Source: Exiguobacterium acetylicum DSM 20416 (lineage in GTDB: Bacteria > Bacillota > Bacilli > Exiguobacteriales > Exiguobacteriaceae). From it: a stretch of DNA of 64,000 nucleotides. The number at the start of each line of letters is the position of its first letter. Positions within the stretch are counted from its first letter, which is position 1. The position numbers were made by a program, and so were the translations under genes. Where the stretch lies: assembly GCF_000702605.1 (NCBI RefSeq), contig NZ_JNIR01000001.1, forward strand, positions 734,501-798,500, given 5' to 3'. Below, piece after piece: positions 28,574 to 37,851 of this stretch. The notes beneath the pieces are model-generated. The model saw nothing but the letters and a program-made list of their open reading frames with translations, did not search any database and was not told where the DNA came from.

Positions 28574-28978
28574 TTAATATGTAAGCGATCCTGCAATGAT
28601 CAAACCGATCGAAATCGATAAGAAGAGAAGCAACAAGCCGACTGCTTCGTTGTTCGCATCAATCTCTTTCGTCATGCTTAAGCGTGGGATTAGTAAATCC
28701 GCGAGATAGAATAAAACGATTTGTAAGACGATCGCGAGTGCGCCCCATAACACCATATCGAGAATGCTGACAGAGTTCGAAATACTCGAATACAGGACGA
28801 TGGCGAGACCAAGAATTCGTCCACCGAAGGCGTAGACGGCCGCTTTCTTCCCGTTACGAATTAATTCAAGCTCCTTTGATTTCGTCGTCACCTCGAACAG
28901 GACGACACCGATGGCAAGGAGTACGGTTGCGACACCGATATACGAAAGAGTCGAGAGGAATAAATCACTGAATGTCAT
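28574..28978 (-). CDS. DUF350 family membrane protein (YjfL/UPF0719-like)
   Basis: This 134-residue protein has four hydrophobic segments, with the DUF350 core around GRILGLAIVLYSSISNSVS and the late NNEAVGLLLLFLSISIGLI. Its function is unknown. ATG 28978 is preceded by GGAGGTACC. A longer reading would run through the upstream 55-aa gene in another frame. Confidence 0.85.
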   Translation of the reverse strand: MTFSDLFLSTLSYIGVATVLLAIGVVLFEVTTKSKELELIRNGKKAAVYAFGGRILGLAIVLYSSISNSVSILDMVLWGALAIVLQIVLFYLADLLIPRLSMTKEIDANNEAVGLLLLFLSISIGLIIAGSLTY

Positions 28979-28991
28979 GCTGGTACCTCCA

Positions 28992-29159
28992 TCATGATTT
29001 TTTATTTTTTTTGCGTTGTTCGTATGCAACATATAATTCGAGCAGTGCTCCGACAAGAATACCTGCTGATACATACAAATAGAAGTTGTCACCAATGAAT
29101 CCGAACAAGAGACCTAATATGAGGCCGATCAGGATATAGGGACCTTTTGCTAACTTCAT
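28992..29159 (-). CDS. Small two-helix membrane protein, 55 aa
   Basis: Starting at ATG 29159 after AGGTG, it begins MKLAKGPYILIGLILGLLFG, then a GDNFYLY turn, a second hydrophobic helix and a Lys-rich end. It stops 13 bp before the DUF350 gene, so the two are probably translated together. I do not recognise it. Confidence 0.7.
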   Translation of the reverse strand: MKLAKGPYILIGLILGLLFGFIGDNFYLYVSAGILVGALLELYVAYEQRKKNKKS

Positions 29160-29214
29160 GCCAATCACCTACCTCTTCTTTAAAGGTAGCGGATTTCAGA
29201 GGTGACGTCCATCG

Positions 29215-30330
29215 TTATTCTTGAAAGCTGACGGCAGATTCTGCATTAGGAGAAAACAGGACGACTTGGTTCCGACCTTGTTGCTTCGCCTGATAGAGGG
29301 CAGCATCCGCATCCGGAAGGAGCTGGTCGATTTGAGATGTCGTTTCATCAAAAGCCGCTAAACCAAACGATGCCGTAAGTGGCAAATCGATCGAAGCCAA
29401 TCGAAACGGGCTGGAAGCGATCCGTTCACGCAATTGTTCTGCTAAAGGAATCACTTCAGCGAGTGGCACGCCCTCAAACAGGACTGAAAACTCCTCACCG
29501 CCGTTACGGGATAAATACCCGCTTTCTGCCACTCCATCGCGCAGTCGATTGGCGAACTGCCGTAGCACCTCGTCGCCCGCCTCATGTCCATACGTATCGT
29601 TGACCTGTTTAAAATGATCAATGTCAATCGTCAACAACACGACCGACTGTTTGTTCAGGATCAATCGCTGTTTGACATCCGTGAAGTATTCATTAAAGGC
29701 GCGTGAATTATTTAATCCCGTCAAAAAGTCAAGTTGCGCTTTCTGACGAAGCATCCGTAATGATTGTTTGGTCAACCGAATATCGCGGATGATCAGCAGG
29801 GCGAGCCAACTACTTACGAACGATGCAGGAATGACGACTGTCATCACTTCAAGTAGAAGAATCTGTTTCGGTAAGACGATCCATAAGACAAGAGCGTGTA
29901 AAGCCGTCGCGTATATCGTCACGAGTGTGAATGTTCGTTTTGCATAGGGTGGCATCTCGCGAACGATCAGACTCGTTCCGAGAGCAACGGCGACGATGAA
30001 ACCGAATGCGGTGAAGGCTGCTAGATTCGTTCCCAAACTGAAGCGATAGATGATGATTGCGATCGTCACGATCGTTGTCGGGATGGCACCACCAAAGTAG
30101 GCAGCGACGACGACCGGAATATGGCGCAAATCGACCATGACGCCAGGCGCTGCTTCGATCGTCATCTGCATGAGTAGTAATGAGATGACACTTAAGGCAA
30201 GGCCATACAACACGCGGGTCAGCCGTGGGGAGTCACGGGTGATCGGGAGCGGTGATAATTTTCCGAGCAGGTAGAAACCAGCCATTAATAGCGTCACGTT
30301 ATGCAAGACGTCAAAAAGGATGCTTTTCAT
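29215..30330 (-). CDS. Membrane diguanylate cyclase (5TM-LYT sensor + GGDEF)
   Basis: This 371-residue protein has a 5TMR-LYT-like membrane domain of six or so helices (about 1-190, with DLRHIPVVVAAYFGGAIPT). A GGDEF domain (200-360) carries an active-type NGGEEF motif and the DIDHFKQVNDTYGHEAGD substrate loop. No RxxD inhibitory site precedes GGEEF. It should make c-di-GMP in response to a membrane or ligand signal. It lies upstream of the two small membrane protein genes on the same strand. Confidence 0.93.
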   Translation of the reverse strand: MKSILFDVLHNVTLLMAGFYLLGKLSPLPITRDSPRLTRVLYGLALSVISLLLMQMTIEAAPGVMVDLRHIPVVVAAYFGGAIPTTIVTIAIIIYRFSLGTNLAAFTAFGFIVAVALGTSLIVREMPPYAKRTFTLVTIYATALHALVLWIVLPKQILLLEVMTVVIPASFVSSWLALLIIRDIRLTKQSLRMLRQKAQLDFLTGLNNSRAFNEYFTDVKQRLILNKQSVVLLTIDIDHFKQVNDTYGHEAGDEVLRQFANRLRDGVAESGYLSRNGGEEFSVLFEGVPLAEVIPLAEQLRERIASSPFRLASIDLPLTASFGLAAFDETTSQIDQLLPDADAALYQAKQQGRNQVVLFSPNAESAVSFQE

Positions 30331-30491
30331 GAACTGTTCATCCTTTCAAATAAAAGTACGTTACTTAAAAGACATACGCCATAAAAGGACTAACTCCTGT
30401 TACTTGAAAAAATAATCTATCTGATCCAATTGTGTCTATAATGTGAAATTATGATTTCTATAAGCTGTACTTATGGTTTTACGAAATGTAA

Positions 30492-30520
30492 TTGACCTTC
30501 TCGACACTGCGTTGTTAAAT
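30492..30520 (+). promoter_or_regulatory. Putative sigma-A promoter of the hydroxybutyrate operon
   Basis: TTGACC at 30492-30497 and TTAAAT at 30515-30520 are spaced by 17 bp, 50 bp before the GntP start codon. Confidence 0.45.
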
Positions 30521-30535
30521 GATGAAGAAGCGAAA

Positions 30536-30549
30536 TGAAAACGCTTACT
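30536..30549 (+). promoter_or_regulatory. cre-like site (CcpA operator)
   Basis: TGAAAACGCTTACT matches the cre consensus TGWAANCGNTNWCA at 13 of 14 positions. It lies just downstream of the likely start of transcription, where CcpA would block it. This fits catabolite repression of an alternative-carbon operon. Confidence 0.55.
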
Positions 30550-30570
30550 AAATTTGAAGGAGATCTACTT

Positions 30571-32010
30571 ATGGAACTCGTCATCATTCTTCTTGCCTTA
30601 TCCTTATTGATGTTTGTTGCCTATCGTGGTTTTTCGGTCATCCTATTTGCACCAATCTGTGCCTTGTTCGCCGTCTTACTAACGAACCCGGATTGGGTGT
30701 TACCCTTCTTCTCGAATATCTTCATGGAAAAGATGGTCGGGTTCATCAAAGCATACTTCCCGGTCTTCCTTCTAGGAGCAATTTTCGGGAAAGTCGTCGA
30801 GATGTCCGGTATCGCGGAATCAATCGCGAAGACGATCATCCGCATGATTGGTGCAAAACGCGCCATCCTCGCTATCGTCTTGCTTGGCGCCATTCTTACA
30901 TATAGCGGCGTCAGCCTGTTCGTTGTCGTGTTTGCTGTTTATCCGTTCGCGGCAAACCTGTTCCGCGAAGCGAATATCCCGAAACGTCTCATTCCAGGAA
31001 CGATTGCCCTTGGTGCATTTACATTCACGATGGACGCGTTGCCAGGAACACCGCAGATTCAAAACGTCATTCCAACGACGTTCTTCAAAACAGATATCTA
31101 CGCTGCACCGATCATGGGGACGGTCGGTGGCTTGTTCATCTTAGTCGTCGGGATGTGGTATCTCGAGTCACGCAAGAAAAAAGCCCATCAAGAGGGTGAA
31201 GGATACGCTGGATTCGAAGCGACAGCTGCGAGTGCCGCACCACAGATGGAATTGAAAAATGAACCAGAAATGACACTTGAGACGGATCGTCAACCGGTCT
31301 ATCGTCAAGTCCTTGCTTTCGTCCCACTCGTCCTCGTTGCCGTCATGAACAAAGTTTTCACCTTGTCGATTCCGAAATGGTATCCAGAAGGGTTCGACTT
31401 TTCAGCGATTGGATTAGAAGCATTCGGAAAGATTGAGACACCAGCTGTTCTTGCGATCTGGTCCGTCCAAATGGCGCTATTGATTGGAATTCTCGCAGCG
31501 ATGCTGTATGACTTCCCGAAGATCAAGACGAACTTCCAAGCGGGTCTAAACGTCAGTATCGGCGGCGCACTCTTAGCCGTCATGAATACCGGTGCTGAGT
31601 ATGGCTTCGGTGGTGTCATCGCCGCACTTCCGGGATTCAAGTCCGTCTCAAGCGGGATCTCGGAAACATTTACGAATCCGCTCGTCAACGGAGCAGTCAC
31701 GACGACGACGCTTGCCGGTGTCACTGGTTCAGCATCTGGTGGGATGGGGATTGCGTTAAGTGCGATGTCTGATAAATATACACAGGCAATCACGTCAGGC
31801 GGTGTGCCGCCAGAAGTCATGCACCGCGTCATCTCGATGGCGTCCGGTGGGATGGATACGTTACCGCATAACGGTGCCGTCATCACGTTGCTAGCGGTCA
31901 CAGGACTCACACACCGTCAGTCCTATAAGGATATCTTCATGATTACGATCCTCAAGACAGTAACCGTCTTCTTGATGATCGGATTGTATAGCTTAACTGG
32001 TTTGTATTAA
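30571..32010 (+). CDS. GntP family permease, probable 3-hydroxybutyrate/acetoacetate importer
   Basis: This 479-residue protein has about 12 hydrophobic segments and GntP-family features, with GAILTYSGVSLFVVVF, DALPGTPQIQN and HNGAVITLLAVTGLTH. The family moves gluconate and related hydroxy acids with protons. The substrate is inferred from the downstream genes for hydroxybutyrate breakdown. ATG 30571 follows AAGGAGAT; an in-frame ATG 36 bases upstream overlaps the cre-like site. Confidence 0.9.
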   Translation: MELVIILLALSLLMFVAYRGFSVILFAPICALFAVLLTNPDWVLPFFSNIFMEKMVGFIKAYFPVFLLGAIFGKVVEMSGIAESIAKTIIRMIGAKRAILAIVLLGAILTYSGVSLFVVVFAVYPFAANLFREANIPKRLIPGTIALGAFTFTMDALPGTPQIQNVIPTTFFKTDIYAAPIMGTVGGLFILVVGMWYLESRKKKAHQEGEGYAGFEATAASAAPQMELKNEPEMTLETDRQPVYRQVLAFVPLVLVAVMNKVFTLSIPKWYPEGFDFSAIGLEAFGKIETPAVLAIWSVQMALLIGILAAMLYDFPKIKTNFQAGLNVSIGGALLAVMNTGAEYGFGGVIAALPGFKSVSSGISETFTNPLVNGAVTTTTLAGVTGSASGGMGIALSAMSDKYTQAITSGGVPPEVMHRVISMASGGMDTLPHNGAVITLLAVTGLTHRQSYKDIFMITILKTVTVFLMIGLYSLTGLY

Positions 32011-32034
32011 AGACTTCAAAGGGGGCATCATCAG

Positions 32035-32736
32035 ATGAAACAGGGGAAAGTATACGCATCATTCGCGGAAGCGACAGCAGACATCTTTGACGGGGCGACG
32101 TTAGTCGTAGGGGGCTTCGGACTCTGCGGAATCCCGGAAAAATCCATTACGGCGTTACAAGAGAAGGGCGTCAAAGATTTGACGGTCGTCAGTAACAACT
32201 GTGGCGTCGATGACTTCGGACTCGGTTTGCTCTTGCAGACACGGCAAATCAAGAAGATGATTTCGTCGTATGTCGGAGAAAATAAGACGTTTGAACAACA
32301 GTACCTCAGTGGCGAGATTGAAGTCGATCTCGTCCCACAAGGTACGCTTGCGGAACGAATTCGTGCTGGTGGTGCTGGCATTCCTGGTTTCTACACACCG
32401 ACTGGCGTTGGGACACCGATTGCCGAAGGAAAAGAACAAAAAGAGTTCGACGGAAAAACATATCTGCTCGAAGAAGGAATCGTTGGTGATTTTGCGATCG
32501 TCAAAGCCTGGAAGGCGGATCGTCTCGGGAATCTCGTCTTCCGAAAGACGTCACGCAACTTTAACCCGATTGTCGCGACAGCCGGAAAAGTAACGATCGT
32601 CGAAGTCGAAGAACTGGTTGAAGTCGGCGAACTTGATCCAAACGAAATTCATACACCTGCCGTCTACGTCCAGCGCATCGTCGTCGGGACGGATTATGAA
32701 AAACGCATCGAACGCCGAACTGTCCGGGAAGCTTGA
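32035..32736 (+). CDS. scoA: 3-oxoacid CoA-transferase subunit A
   Basis: This 233-residue class I CoA-transferase alpha subunit has the signature [16 protein letters not shown] and ITALQEKG. With ScoB it moves CoA from succinyl-CoA to acetoacetate, activating it. RBS is AAAGGGGG, 24 bp after the permease gene. Confidence 0.95.
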   Translation: MKQGKVYASFAEATADIFDGATLVVGGFGLCGIPEKSITALQEKGVKDLTVVSNNCGVDDFGLGLLLQTRQIKKMISSYVGENKTFEQQYLSGEIEVDLVPQGTLAERIRAGGAGIPGFYTPTGVGTPIAEGKEQKEFDGKTYLLEEGIVGDFAIVKAWKADRLGNLVFRKTSRNFNPIVATAGKVTIVEVEELVEVGELDPNEIHTPAVYVQRIVVGTDYEKRIERRTVREA

Positions 32737-32749
32737 GGAGGAGATTGAC

Positions 32750-33412
32750 ATGAAAACGACACGAGAGATCATCATTGAACGCGCACTTCAGGAAATTGAA
32801 GATGGGATGTACGTCAACCTCGGGATCGGGATTCCGACATTGATTGCCAATGCGATTCCGGACGACATGCATGTCATGTTGCAATCCGAAAATGGTCTGC
32901 TTGGGATCGGACCTTATCCACTCGATCATGAGGTTGATGCGGACGAGATCAATGCTGGAAAAGAGACGGTTACGGCACAATCAGGAGCTTCTTACTTCGA
33001 TAGTGCTGAGTCGTTCGCGATGATTCGCGGCGGGCATATCGATCTCGCAATCCTAGGTGGGATGGAAGTCGATCAGAACGGTGATCTCGCGAACTGGATG
33101 ATTCCGGGCAAGATGGTCAAAGGAATGGGCGGGGCGATGGATCTCGTCAATGGAGCAAAACGCGTCGTCATCATCATGGAACATGTCAACAAACACGGTG
33201 AATCGAAAGTCAAACAGGCGTGTACTTTGCCGTTGACAGGACGCGCTGTCGTCAATCGTCTGATTACGGACCGAGCCGTCTTTGATTTTACACCGGACGG
33301 GATGGTCTTGATCGAGACACTGAATGGTCATACGGTCGAGGACATCAAACAAGTCACGGAAGCGCGGTTCACGGTCAGTCCGGAACTCGAACGCGTGACG
33401 GTAGGGGAGTGA
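32750..33412 (+). CDS. scoB: 3-oxoacid CoA-transferase subunit B
   Basis: This 220-residue beta subunit has the catalytic Glu47 in [12 protein letters not shown] and the segment [18 protein letters not shown] 32750 is preceded by GAGGAGGAG. It lies 13 bp after scoA. Confidence 0.95.
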   Translation: MKTTREIIIERALQEIEDGMYVNLGIGIPTLIANAIPDDMHVMLQSENGLLGIGPYPLDHEVDADEINAGKETVTAQSGASYFDSAESFAMIRGGHIDLAILGGMEVDQNGDLANWMIPGKMVKGMGGAMDLVNGAKRVVIIMEHVNKHGESKVKQACTLPLTGRAVVNRLITDRAVFDFTPDGMVLIETLNGHTVEDIKQVTEARFTVSPELERVTVGE

Positions 33413-33417
33413 AGTTG

Positions 33418-34194
33418 ATGGTACAAGGAGATATCGTACTCGTTACAGGTGCAGGGAGTGGAATTGGACTTGAAATCTCGAAGGCGTTCGCAGCAGCTGG
33501 CGCAAAAGTCGTCGTGACGGATGTCCGTGCTGAAGCAGCAGAGGGAGCAGCGGCATCAATTCGCACGGCCGGTCATGAAGCAGTCGGGATGACGTTAAAC
33601 GTCACCGATGAAGCACAGGTCGAAGCGGTCTTGAAGCAAACGGTCGAACAGTTCGGTCGACTCGACGTCTTGATCAACAACGCTGGTCTTCAGCACGTCT
33701 CACCGATTGAGGAGTTTCCGACGGAGAAGTTCGAATTGATGATTAAGATCATGTTGACGGCACCGTTCATCGCCATCAAACATGCTTTTCCGATCATGAA
33801 GGATCAAGGCTACGGACGCATTCTCAATATGGCATCGATCAACGGTTTGATCGGCTTTGCCGGTAAAGCAGCATATAACTCAGCGAAACATGGGTTGCTC
33901 GGTCTAACGAAGGTCGCAGCCCTTGAAGGAGCGGAACACGGAATCACCGTCAACGCGATTTGCCCGGGGTATGTCGATACACCGCTCGTCCGAAATCAGA
34001 TGGAAGACTTGGCAAAGACGCGTCACGTTGAACTCGAAAAAGTACTGGAAGAAGTCATCTATCCGCTCGTTCCGCAAAAACGGTTGCTCGCCGTCGAAGA
34101 AATCGCAGATTACGCATTGTTCCTCGCGAGCCGTAAAGCAAAAGGCATCACCGGACAAGCGAACGTACTCGATGGTGGATATACGATTCAATAA
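33418..34194 (+). CDS. 3-hydroxybutyrate dehydrogenase (SDR)
   Basis: This 258-residue short-chain dehydrogenase has the NAD loop GAGSGIG and NNAG. Its catalytic Ser-Tyr-Lys lies in MASINGLIG and AAYNSAKHG. The [11 protein letters not shown] segment and length fit D-3-hydroxybutyrate dehydrogenases, which oxidise 3-hydroxybutyrate to acetoacetate. ATG 33418 follows GGGGAG; GTG 33409 is an alternative. It starts 5 bp after scoB. Confidence 0.92.
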   Translation: MVQGDIVLVTGAGSGIGLEISKAFAAAGAKVVVTDVRAEAAEGAAASIRTAGHEAVGMTLNVTDEAQVEAVLKQTVEQFGRLDVLINNAGLQHVSPIEEFPTEKFELMIKIMLTAPFIAIKHAFPIMKDQGYGRILNMASINGLIGFAGKAAYNSAKHGLLGLTKVAALEGAEHGITVNAICPGYVDTPLVRNQMEDLAKTRHVELEKVLEEVIYPLVPQKRLLAVEEIADYALFLASRKAKGITGQANVLDGGYTIQ

Positions 34195-34207
34195 GGAGAT
34201 GGAGCAG

Positions 34208-35398
34208 ATGAGTGAAGCAGTCGTCATCGTCAGTGCGACGCGCACGGCGATTGGAAATTTCAATGGAAGTTTGAAGGACATCAAAGCAACGGAACTCGGA
34301 GCGACAGTCATCCGCGCAGCACTCGAAAAAGCTGGTGTCGCAGGAAATCACGTCGACGAAGTCTTTTTCGGTAACGTCCTCTCAGCAGGACTTGGTCAAA
34401 ATCCAGCACGGCAAGCGGCACTCGCTGCCGGATTACCGGAGACGTGCCCAGCGATGACCGTCAATAAAGTATGCGGATCCGGCCTCTCAGCCGTCCATCT
34501 TGCGTATCAGGCGATCAAGTCGGGCGAAGCCGATGTCATCGTTGCCGGTGGGATGGAGAACATGAGTCAGGCGCCGTATGTCCTTGCAGGCGCACGGTCT
34601 GGACTGAAGATGGGCAACCAACCACTCGTCGATACAATCATCCAGGATGGACTTGAGTGTGCGTTTAATGACTATCACATGGGGATCACGGCAGAAAATT
34701 TAGCCGACGCCTACGAACTTTCCCGCGAAGCGCAGGACCAGTTCGCTGCGACGAGTCAGCAAAAAGCCCAGACGGCATTGGTAGAAGAACGGTTCGTCTC
34801 GGAAATTACGCCAGTGTTGATTCCACAACGAAAAAGCGATCCAATTCGTTTTGAACAAGATGAGTTTCCGCGAGCGGGCACGTCTGTCGAAACACTCAGC
34901 CGTTTGCGTCCGGCGTTCAAGAAGGACGGAACGGTCACGGCAGGCAATGCATCTGGCATCAATGACGGAGCTGCTGCGCTCGTCATCATGTCCGCGACAA
35001 AGGCAAAAGAACTCGGTGTGACACCACTCGTTGAGATCGTTGCGAACGGAACGTCCGGCGTCGACCCGAGCATCATGGGGATTGGTCCCGTTCAAGCGGT
35101 CCAGAAGGCACTCGGTAAAGCAGGACTGACGCTTGACGAGATCGATGTCATCGAAGCGAATGAAGCGTTCGCAGCGCAATCCCTCGCGGTCGATGCGGAG
35201 CTTCAGTTCCCGCATGAGAAACTCAACCGCAACGGTGGCGCGATTGCGCTCGGTCATCCGATCGGTGCGAGTGGGGCGCGAATTCTCGTCACGTTGATTC
35301 ATGAGCTCGAACGGACGGGTGAAACGCATGGTCTTGCGACGTTATGTGTCGGTGGCGGGCAAGGGGTTGCGACGATCGTAAGGTCTGTAAGAGTATGA
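34208..35398 (+). CDS. Acetyl-CoA acetyltransferase (thiolase)
   Basis: This 396-residue thiolase has its nucleophilic Cys (near residue 88) in NKVCGSGL, the catalytic His in GHPIGASGA, and the second Cys in CVGGGQG. It splits acetoacetyl-CoA into two acetyl-CoA, ending the pathway. ATG 34208 has AAGGAG 9 nt upstream; ATG 34199 is too close to that site. It is the last gene of the operon, 13 bp after the dehydrogenase. Confidence 0.95.
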   Translation: MSEAVVIVSATRTAIGNFNGSLKDIKATELGATVIRAALEKAGVAGNHVDEVFFGNVLSAGLGQNPARQAALAAGLPETCPAMTVNKVCGSGLSAVHLAYQAIKSGEADVIVAGGMENMSQAPYVLAGARSGLKMGNQPLVDTIIQDGLECAFNDYHMGITAENLADAYELSREAQDQFAATSQQKAQTALVEERFVSEITPVLIPQRKSDPIRFEQDEFPRAGTSVETLSRLRPAFKKDGTVTAGNASGINDGAAALVIMSATKAKELGVTPLVEIVANGTSGVDPSIMGIGPVQAVQKALGKAGLTLDEIDVIEANEAFAAQSLAVDAELQFPHEKLNRNGGAIALGHPIGASGARILVTLIHELERTGETHGLATLCVGGGQGVATIVRSVRV

Positions 35399-35428
35399 TT
35401 GAATTAGGAATAATAAAAAGAAATGAAA

Positions 35429-35437
35429 ACACTCCCT
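35429..35437 (+). repeat. Left arm of an inverted repeat split by the IS
   Basis: ACACTCCCT here pairs with AGGGAGTGT at 36900-36908 on the far side of the IS. Without the element the arms would be about 16 nt apart. Confidence 0.75.
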
Positions 35438-35446
35438 CAATTCAAA

Positions 35447-35451
35447 TAATT
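35447..35451 (+). repeat. Target site duplication TAATT, left copy
   Basis: TAATT abuts the left terminal repeat of the IS; an identical copy sits at 36893-36897. Confidence 0.8.
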
Positions 35452-35458
35452 TGAACTG

Positions 35459-35506
35459 CCCCATAAAAGTTGGACATAAAAATCCAACTTTTATGGGGTG
35501 TTTTTT
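35459..35506 (+). terminator. Hairpin at the IS left end, terminator-like
   Basis: A perfect 16-bp inverted repeat, CCCCATAAAAGTTGGA (35459-35474) and TCCAACTTTTATGGGG (35483-35498), is followed by TGTTTTTT. The left arm is part of the terminal repeat. In RNA entering from outside, it would terminate or pair away the GGGGTG that serves as RBS of orfA. Confidence 0.75.
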
Positions 35507-36016
35507 ATGGTCAAATATACAAAGGCGTTTAAAGTCCAAGTCGCTGAGCGTTATCTGACAGGACGAGACGGATACCGAGGTGTAGCGATAGAATTCGGGA
35601 TAGCACGTGAACTGATCCGCGAGTGGTCGCGTCTCTATGAGCGTTGGGGGGAAACGATCTTCGATCCTTCCTATACAAGCTACTCGCTGGCATTTAAACT
35701 GGAGGTATTAAACGACATGGTGACCAACAGGCTGTCCAATATAGAGGCGGCCGTAAAGTACCGAATTTCTTCCCCAGGGACGATCTCGAGATGGCGATCG
35801 ACGTATGAACGGGAAGGGACCGCAGGTCTGGTCGCCAGACCGAAAGGACGTGCCCCGATGGCGAGACGCAAGAAGAAGGAATTTGAAGAGATGACAGAAG
35901 TCGAGAAGCTCAAAGAGCGGATCGAGTATCTCGAGATGGAGAACGCTGCGTTAAAAAAATTGAAAGCCTTGGTTCAAGAAGAGAATGCGCGACGAACCGG
36001 ATCAAGGCACAAGTAA
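35507..36016 (+). CDS. IS3-family transposase OrfA
   Basis: This 169-residue protein has two helix-turn-helix segments ([12 protein letters not shown] to IAREL, and [12 protein letters not shown] to SPGTISRW) and a C-terminal leucine-zipper region ([19 protein letters not shown]). It binds the IS ends. ATG 35507 is chosen; the GTG nine bases upstream lies within the hairpin arm. The OrfA-OrfB fusion is made by -1 slippage near its end. Confidence 0.92.
   Translation: MVKYTKAFKVQVAERYLTGRDGYRGVAIEFGIARELIREWSRLYERWGETIFDPSYTSYSLAFKLEVLNDMVTNRLSNIEAAVKYRISSPGTISRWRSTYEREGTAGLVARPKGRAPMARRKKKEFEEMTEVEKLKERIEYLEMENAALKKLKALVQEENARRTGSRHK
35953..35959 (+). other. Programmed -1 frameshift site (A AAA AAA)
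   Basis: Seven A within the OrfA codons TTA AAA AAA TTG form a classical slippery heptamer. Slipping back one base leads into the orfB frame, which is open from here through 36855, giving an OrfAB transposase. Confidence 0.8.
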
Positions 36017-36024
36017 TCGACGAA

Positions 36025-36855
36025 TTGCGGTCAGTCTATCCCGTTCCGGGACTCCTTCGCGTGCTCGGTATGGCACGAAGCGTCTATTACTATTGGCGGA
36101 CGCGCCTGACGGGCGAGGACAAGTATGCGGAGGTGAAGACAGCTATCCATACTCTCTTCCACGAACACGAGGGACGATGTGGCTATCGTCGCATCCACGC
36201 ACTTCTCGAACGCCAAGGCTTCCGGCACGATCCGAAGACCGTACGCCGTCTCATGAATGAGCTCGGTCTAAAATGTCTTGTCCGTATGAAGCGATACCGC
36301 TCCTATAAAGGACGGGTCGGAAAGGTCGCACCGAATCTTCTCCAACGTGACTTCAAGGCCACCGGCCTGAACCAGAAATGGGTGACTGACGTCACTGAGT
36401 TTCACCTGTTCGGGGAGAAACTCTACCTCTCGCCGATGATGGACTTGGGAAATCGTGAGATCATTGCTTATACCCTATCGGACCGCCCTACCTATCAATT
36501 CGTTGGTGAAATGTTGGATCAGGCAATCGGGAAGCTCGACGGGAAAGCCCGACCGATTCTGCATTCCGACCAAGGGTGGCATTATCAATATCGAGCGTTC
36601 GTCGGTACGCTTCACGAGCACGGCATTACGCAAAGCATGTCCCGTAAGGGCAACTGCCTCGACAACGCAGCCATCGAAAGCTTCTTCGCTGTGCTCAAGT
36701 CAGAGCTCCTGTATCTCAAGGAGTTCGATGACATGGACCACTTCAAATGTGAGCTCGAGCGTTACATCGAGTACTATAACCATCGTCGTATCAAGAGACG
36801 ACTAAAAAACCTGAGCCCGGTGGAATACCGGACTCAGGTCCTCAAGGTCGCCTGA
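36025..36855 (+). CDS. IS3-family transposase OrfB (DDE integrase domain)
   Basis: This 276-residue product is counted from TTG 36025, but is probably made mainly as an OrfAB fusion. The catalytic triad is visible: Asp in WVTDVTEF, Asp in [11 protein letters not shown], and Glu in [15 protein letters not shown]. An HTH_21-like segment ([15 protein letters not shown]) precedes it. Full length for the family. Confidence 0.93.
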   Translation: MRSVYPVPGLLRVLGMARSVYYYWRTRLTGEDKYAEVKTAIHTLFHEHEGRCGYRRIHALLERQGFRHDPKTVRRLMNELGLKCLVRMKRYRSYKGRVGKVAPNLLQRDFKATGLNQKWVTDVTEFHLFGEKLYLSPMMDLGNREIIAYTLSDRPTYQFVGEMLDQAIGKLDGKARPILHSDQGWHYQYRAFVGTLHEHGITQSMSRKGNCLDNAAIESFFAVLKSELLYLKEFDDMDHFKCELERYIEYYNHRRIKRRLKNLSPVEYRTQVLKVA

Positions 36856-36892
36856 CAAATTATTTATTGTCTAACTTTTTTGGTTCAGTTCA

Positions 36893-36897
36893 TAATT
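36893..36897 (+). repeat. Target site duplication TAATT, right copy
   Basis: Identical to the copy at 35447-35451. Confidence 0.8.
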
Positions 36898-36899
36898 TA

Positions 36900-36908
36900 A
36901 GGGAGTGT
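36900..36908 (+). repeat. Right arm of the inverted repeat split by the IS
   Basis: AGGGAGTGT is the perfect reverse complement of ACACTCCCT at 35429-35437. Confidence 0.75.
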
Positions 36909-36917
36909 GTGACATTT

Positions 36918-36952
36918 AAGCTGTCTTCGTTTGCTGAGAAGACGGCTTTTTC
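36918..36952 (+). terminator. Original terminator of the hydroxybutyrate operon, now beyond the IS
   Basis: AAGCTGTCTTC pairs with GAAGACGGCTT (one wobble) and ends in TTTTT. It would have lain about 70 bp after the thiolase stop before insertion. Confidence 0.8.
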
Positions 36953-36972
36953 GTTTGCCAACATATATAGAA

Positions 36973-37851
36973 TTACTGTTCACTACTTTTCTTTGAAACT
37001 GCGACCCATACTTCACTATAAACCTGTTCAGGGTCGTCACCGTGAATCGTAAAGGAGATGGCAGGCAAGTCAATCAATTCATAACCAGAGGAAGGTAACC
37101 ATTCAGAATATGATCGAGCCATCGTATCTTGTAAAGTTGCTGGGAAAGGTCCACGATTCGGGAAAATGACCCATGTCGATGCATCGATGTACAACTGTTC
37201 AAGTCCTATACCGGAATCAGTTAATTTTTGCGTTGTAGCATATCCTAACATATGAGTAAGTGAACCGGTTTCTTCCTGGAATTGTTCCTCATGATCAAAA
37301 GATACATTCAATATATGATTAGGATAAAGATCGGCCATTGCCTTCATTTGTCGTCGTTGATCCGTCGTGATGGATTGGGCAAGCTCAATGATGGATTCAT
37401 TAACCCCTTCAAATTGAATTGGTACACGTTTAGAGACACCCGTTATAAAAAATGAACTTTTTTCTTCGATTTTAAACTCCATTGAAGTTCCTCCTTTAAT
37501 TTCTAAATAAAATGTGAAGGGAGGAAAGTTTTTTTGAATCTGATGTTTTATAGCAAATGACGGTAAATAACCTGACCAGTTACGAAAAGCTCTCGAAAAA
37601 CCTTCTACAGAACGGAAGCCATACTGGAAGGCGACCGTAGTGACAGAAGCACCTTGAATTAAGTCGCGATTCGCTTCTGATAAACGCCTTTGTTTAATAT
37701 ACTCCGTTAGTGTTACCCCGGACATATAAGAAAACATTCTTCGAAAATGATAATCGGATAGTCCTGTCAGTCGAGTAATGTCTTGAGGTGATAGTTCTTC
37801 CGTCAAATGTTCATCGATATAACGCATCAATTGATTTAATTGATCGAGCAA
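36973..37851 (-). CDS. AraC-family regulator with GyrI-like effector domain
   Basis: This 292-residue protein has an N-terminal AraC pair of helix-turn-helix motifs (LSPQDITRLTGLSDYHFRRMF, then VTTVAFQYGFRSVEGFSRAF) and a C-terminal GyrI/SOUL-like small-molecule domain (about 130-290). The layout matches Rob/BltR-type multidrug sensors. TTG 37851 follows AAAGGAGGGG with 8-nt spacing. Its target is unknown; brnQ is divergent but 366 bp away. Confidence 0.9.
   Translation of the reverse strand: MLDQLNQLMRYIDEHLTEELSPQDITRLTGLSDYHFRRMFSYMSGVTLTEYIKQRRLSEANRDLIQGASVTTVAFQYGFRSVEGFSRAFRNWSGYLPSFAIKHQIQKNFPPFTFYLEIKGGTSMEFKIEEKSSFFITGVSKRVPIQFEGVNESIIELAQSITTDQRRQMKAMADLYPNHILNVSFDHEEQFQEETGSLTHMLGYATTQKLTDSGIGLEQLYIDASTWVIFPNRGPFPATLQDTMARSYSEWLPSSGYELIDLPAISFTIHGDDPEQVYSEVWVAVSKKSSEQ

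Larger units (their letters stand above)
35452..36892 (+). mobile_element. IS3-family (IS150-group) insertion sequence, 1441 bp, intact
   Basis: The terminal inverted repeats are about 25 bp (35452-35476 and 36868-36892, 21 of 25 matching), begin TGAACTG and include the IS150-like GTTGGAC. A 5-bp duplication flanks the element. It carries orfA and orfB with a -1 frameshift site between. All parts look functional and the duplication is undamaged, so insertion is recent or the element is under selection. Confidence 0.93.

Noticed and set aside
35985-36260. Third reading frame across the orfA/orfB junction of the IS
   Set aside because: It is not in the -1 frame used for the fusion and shows no protein motif.
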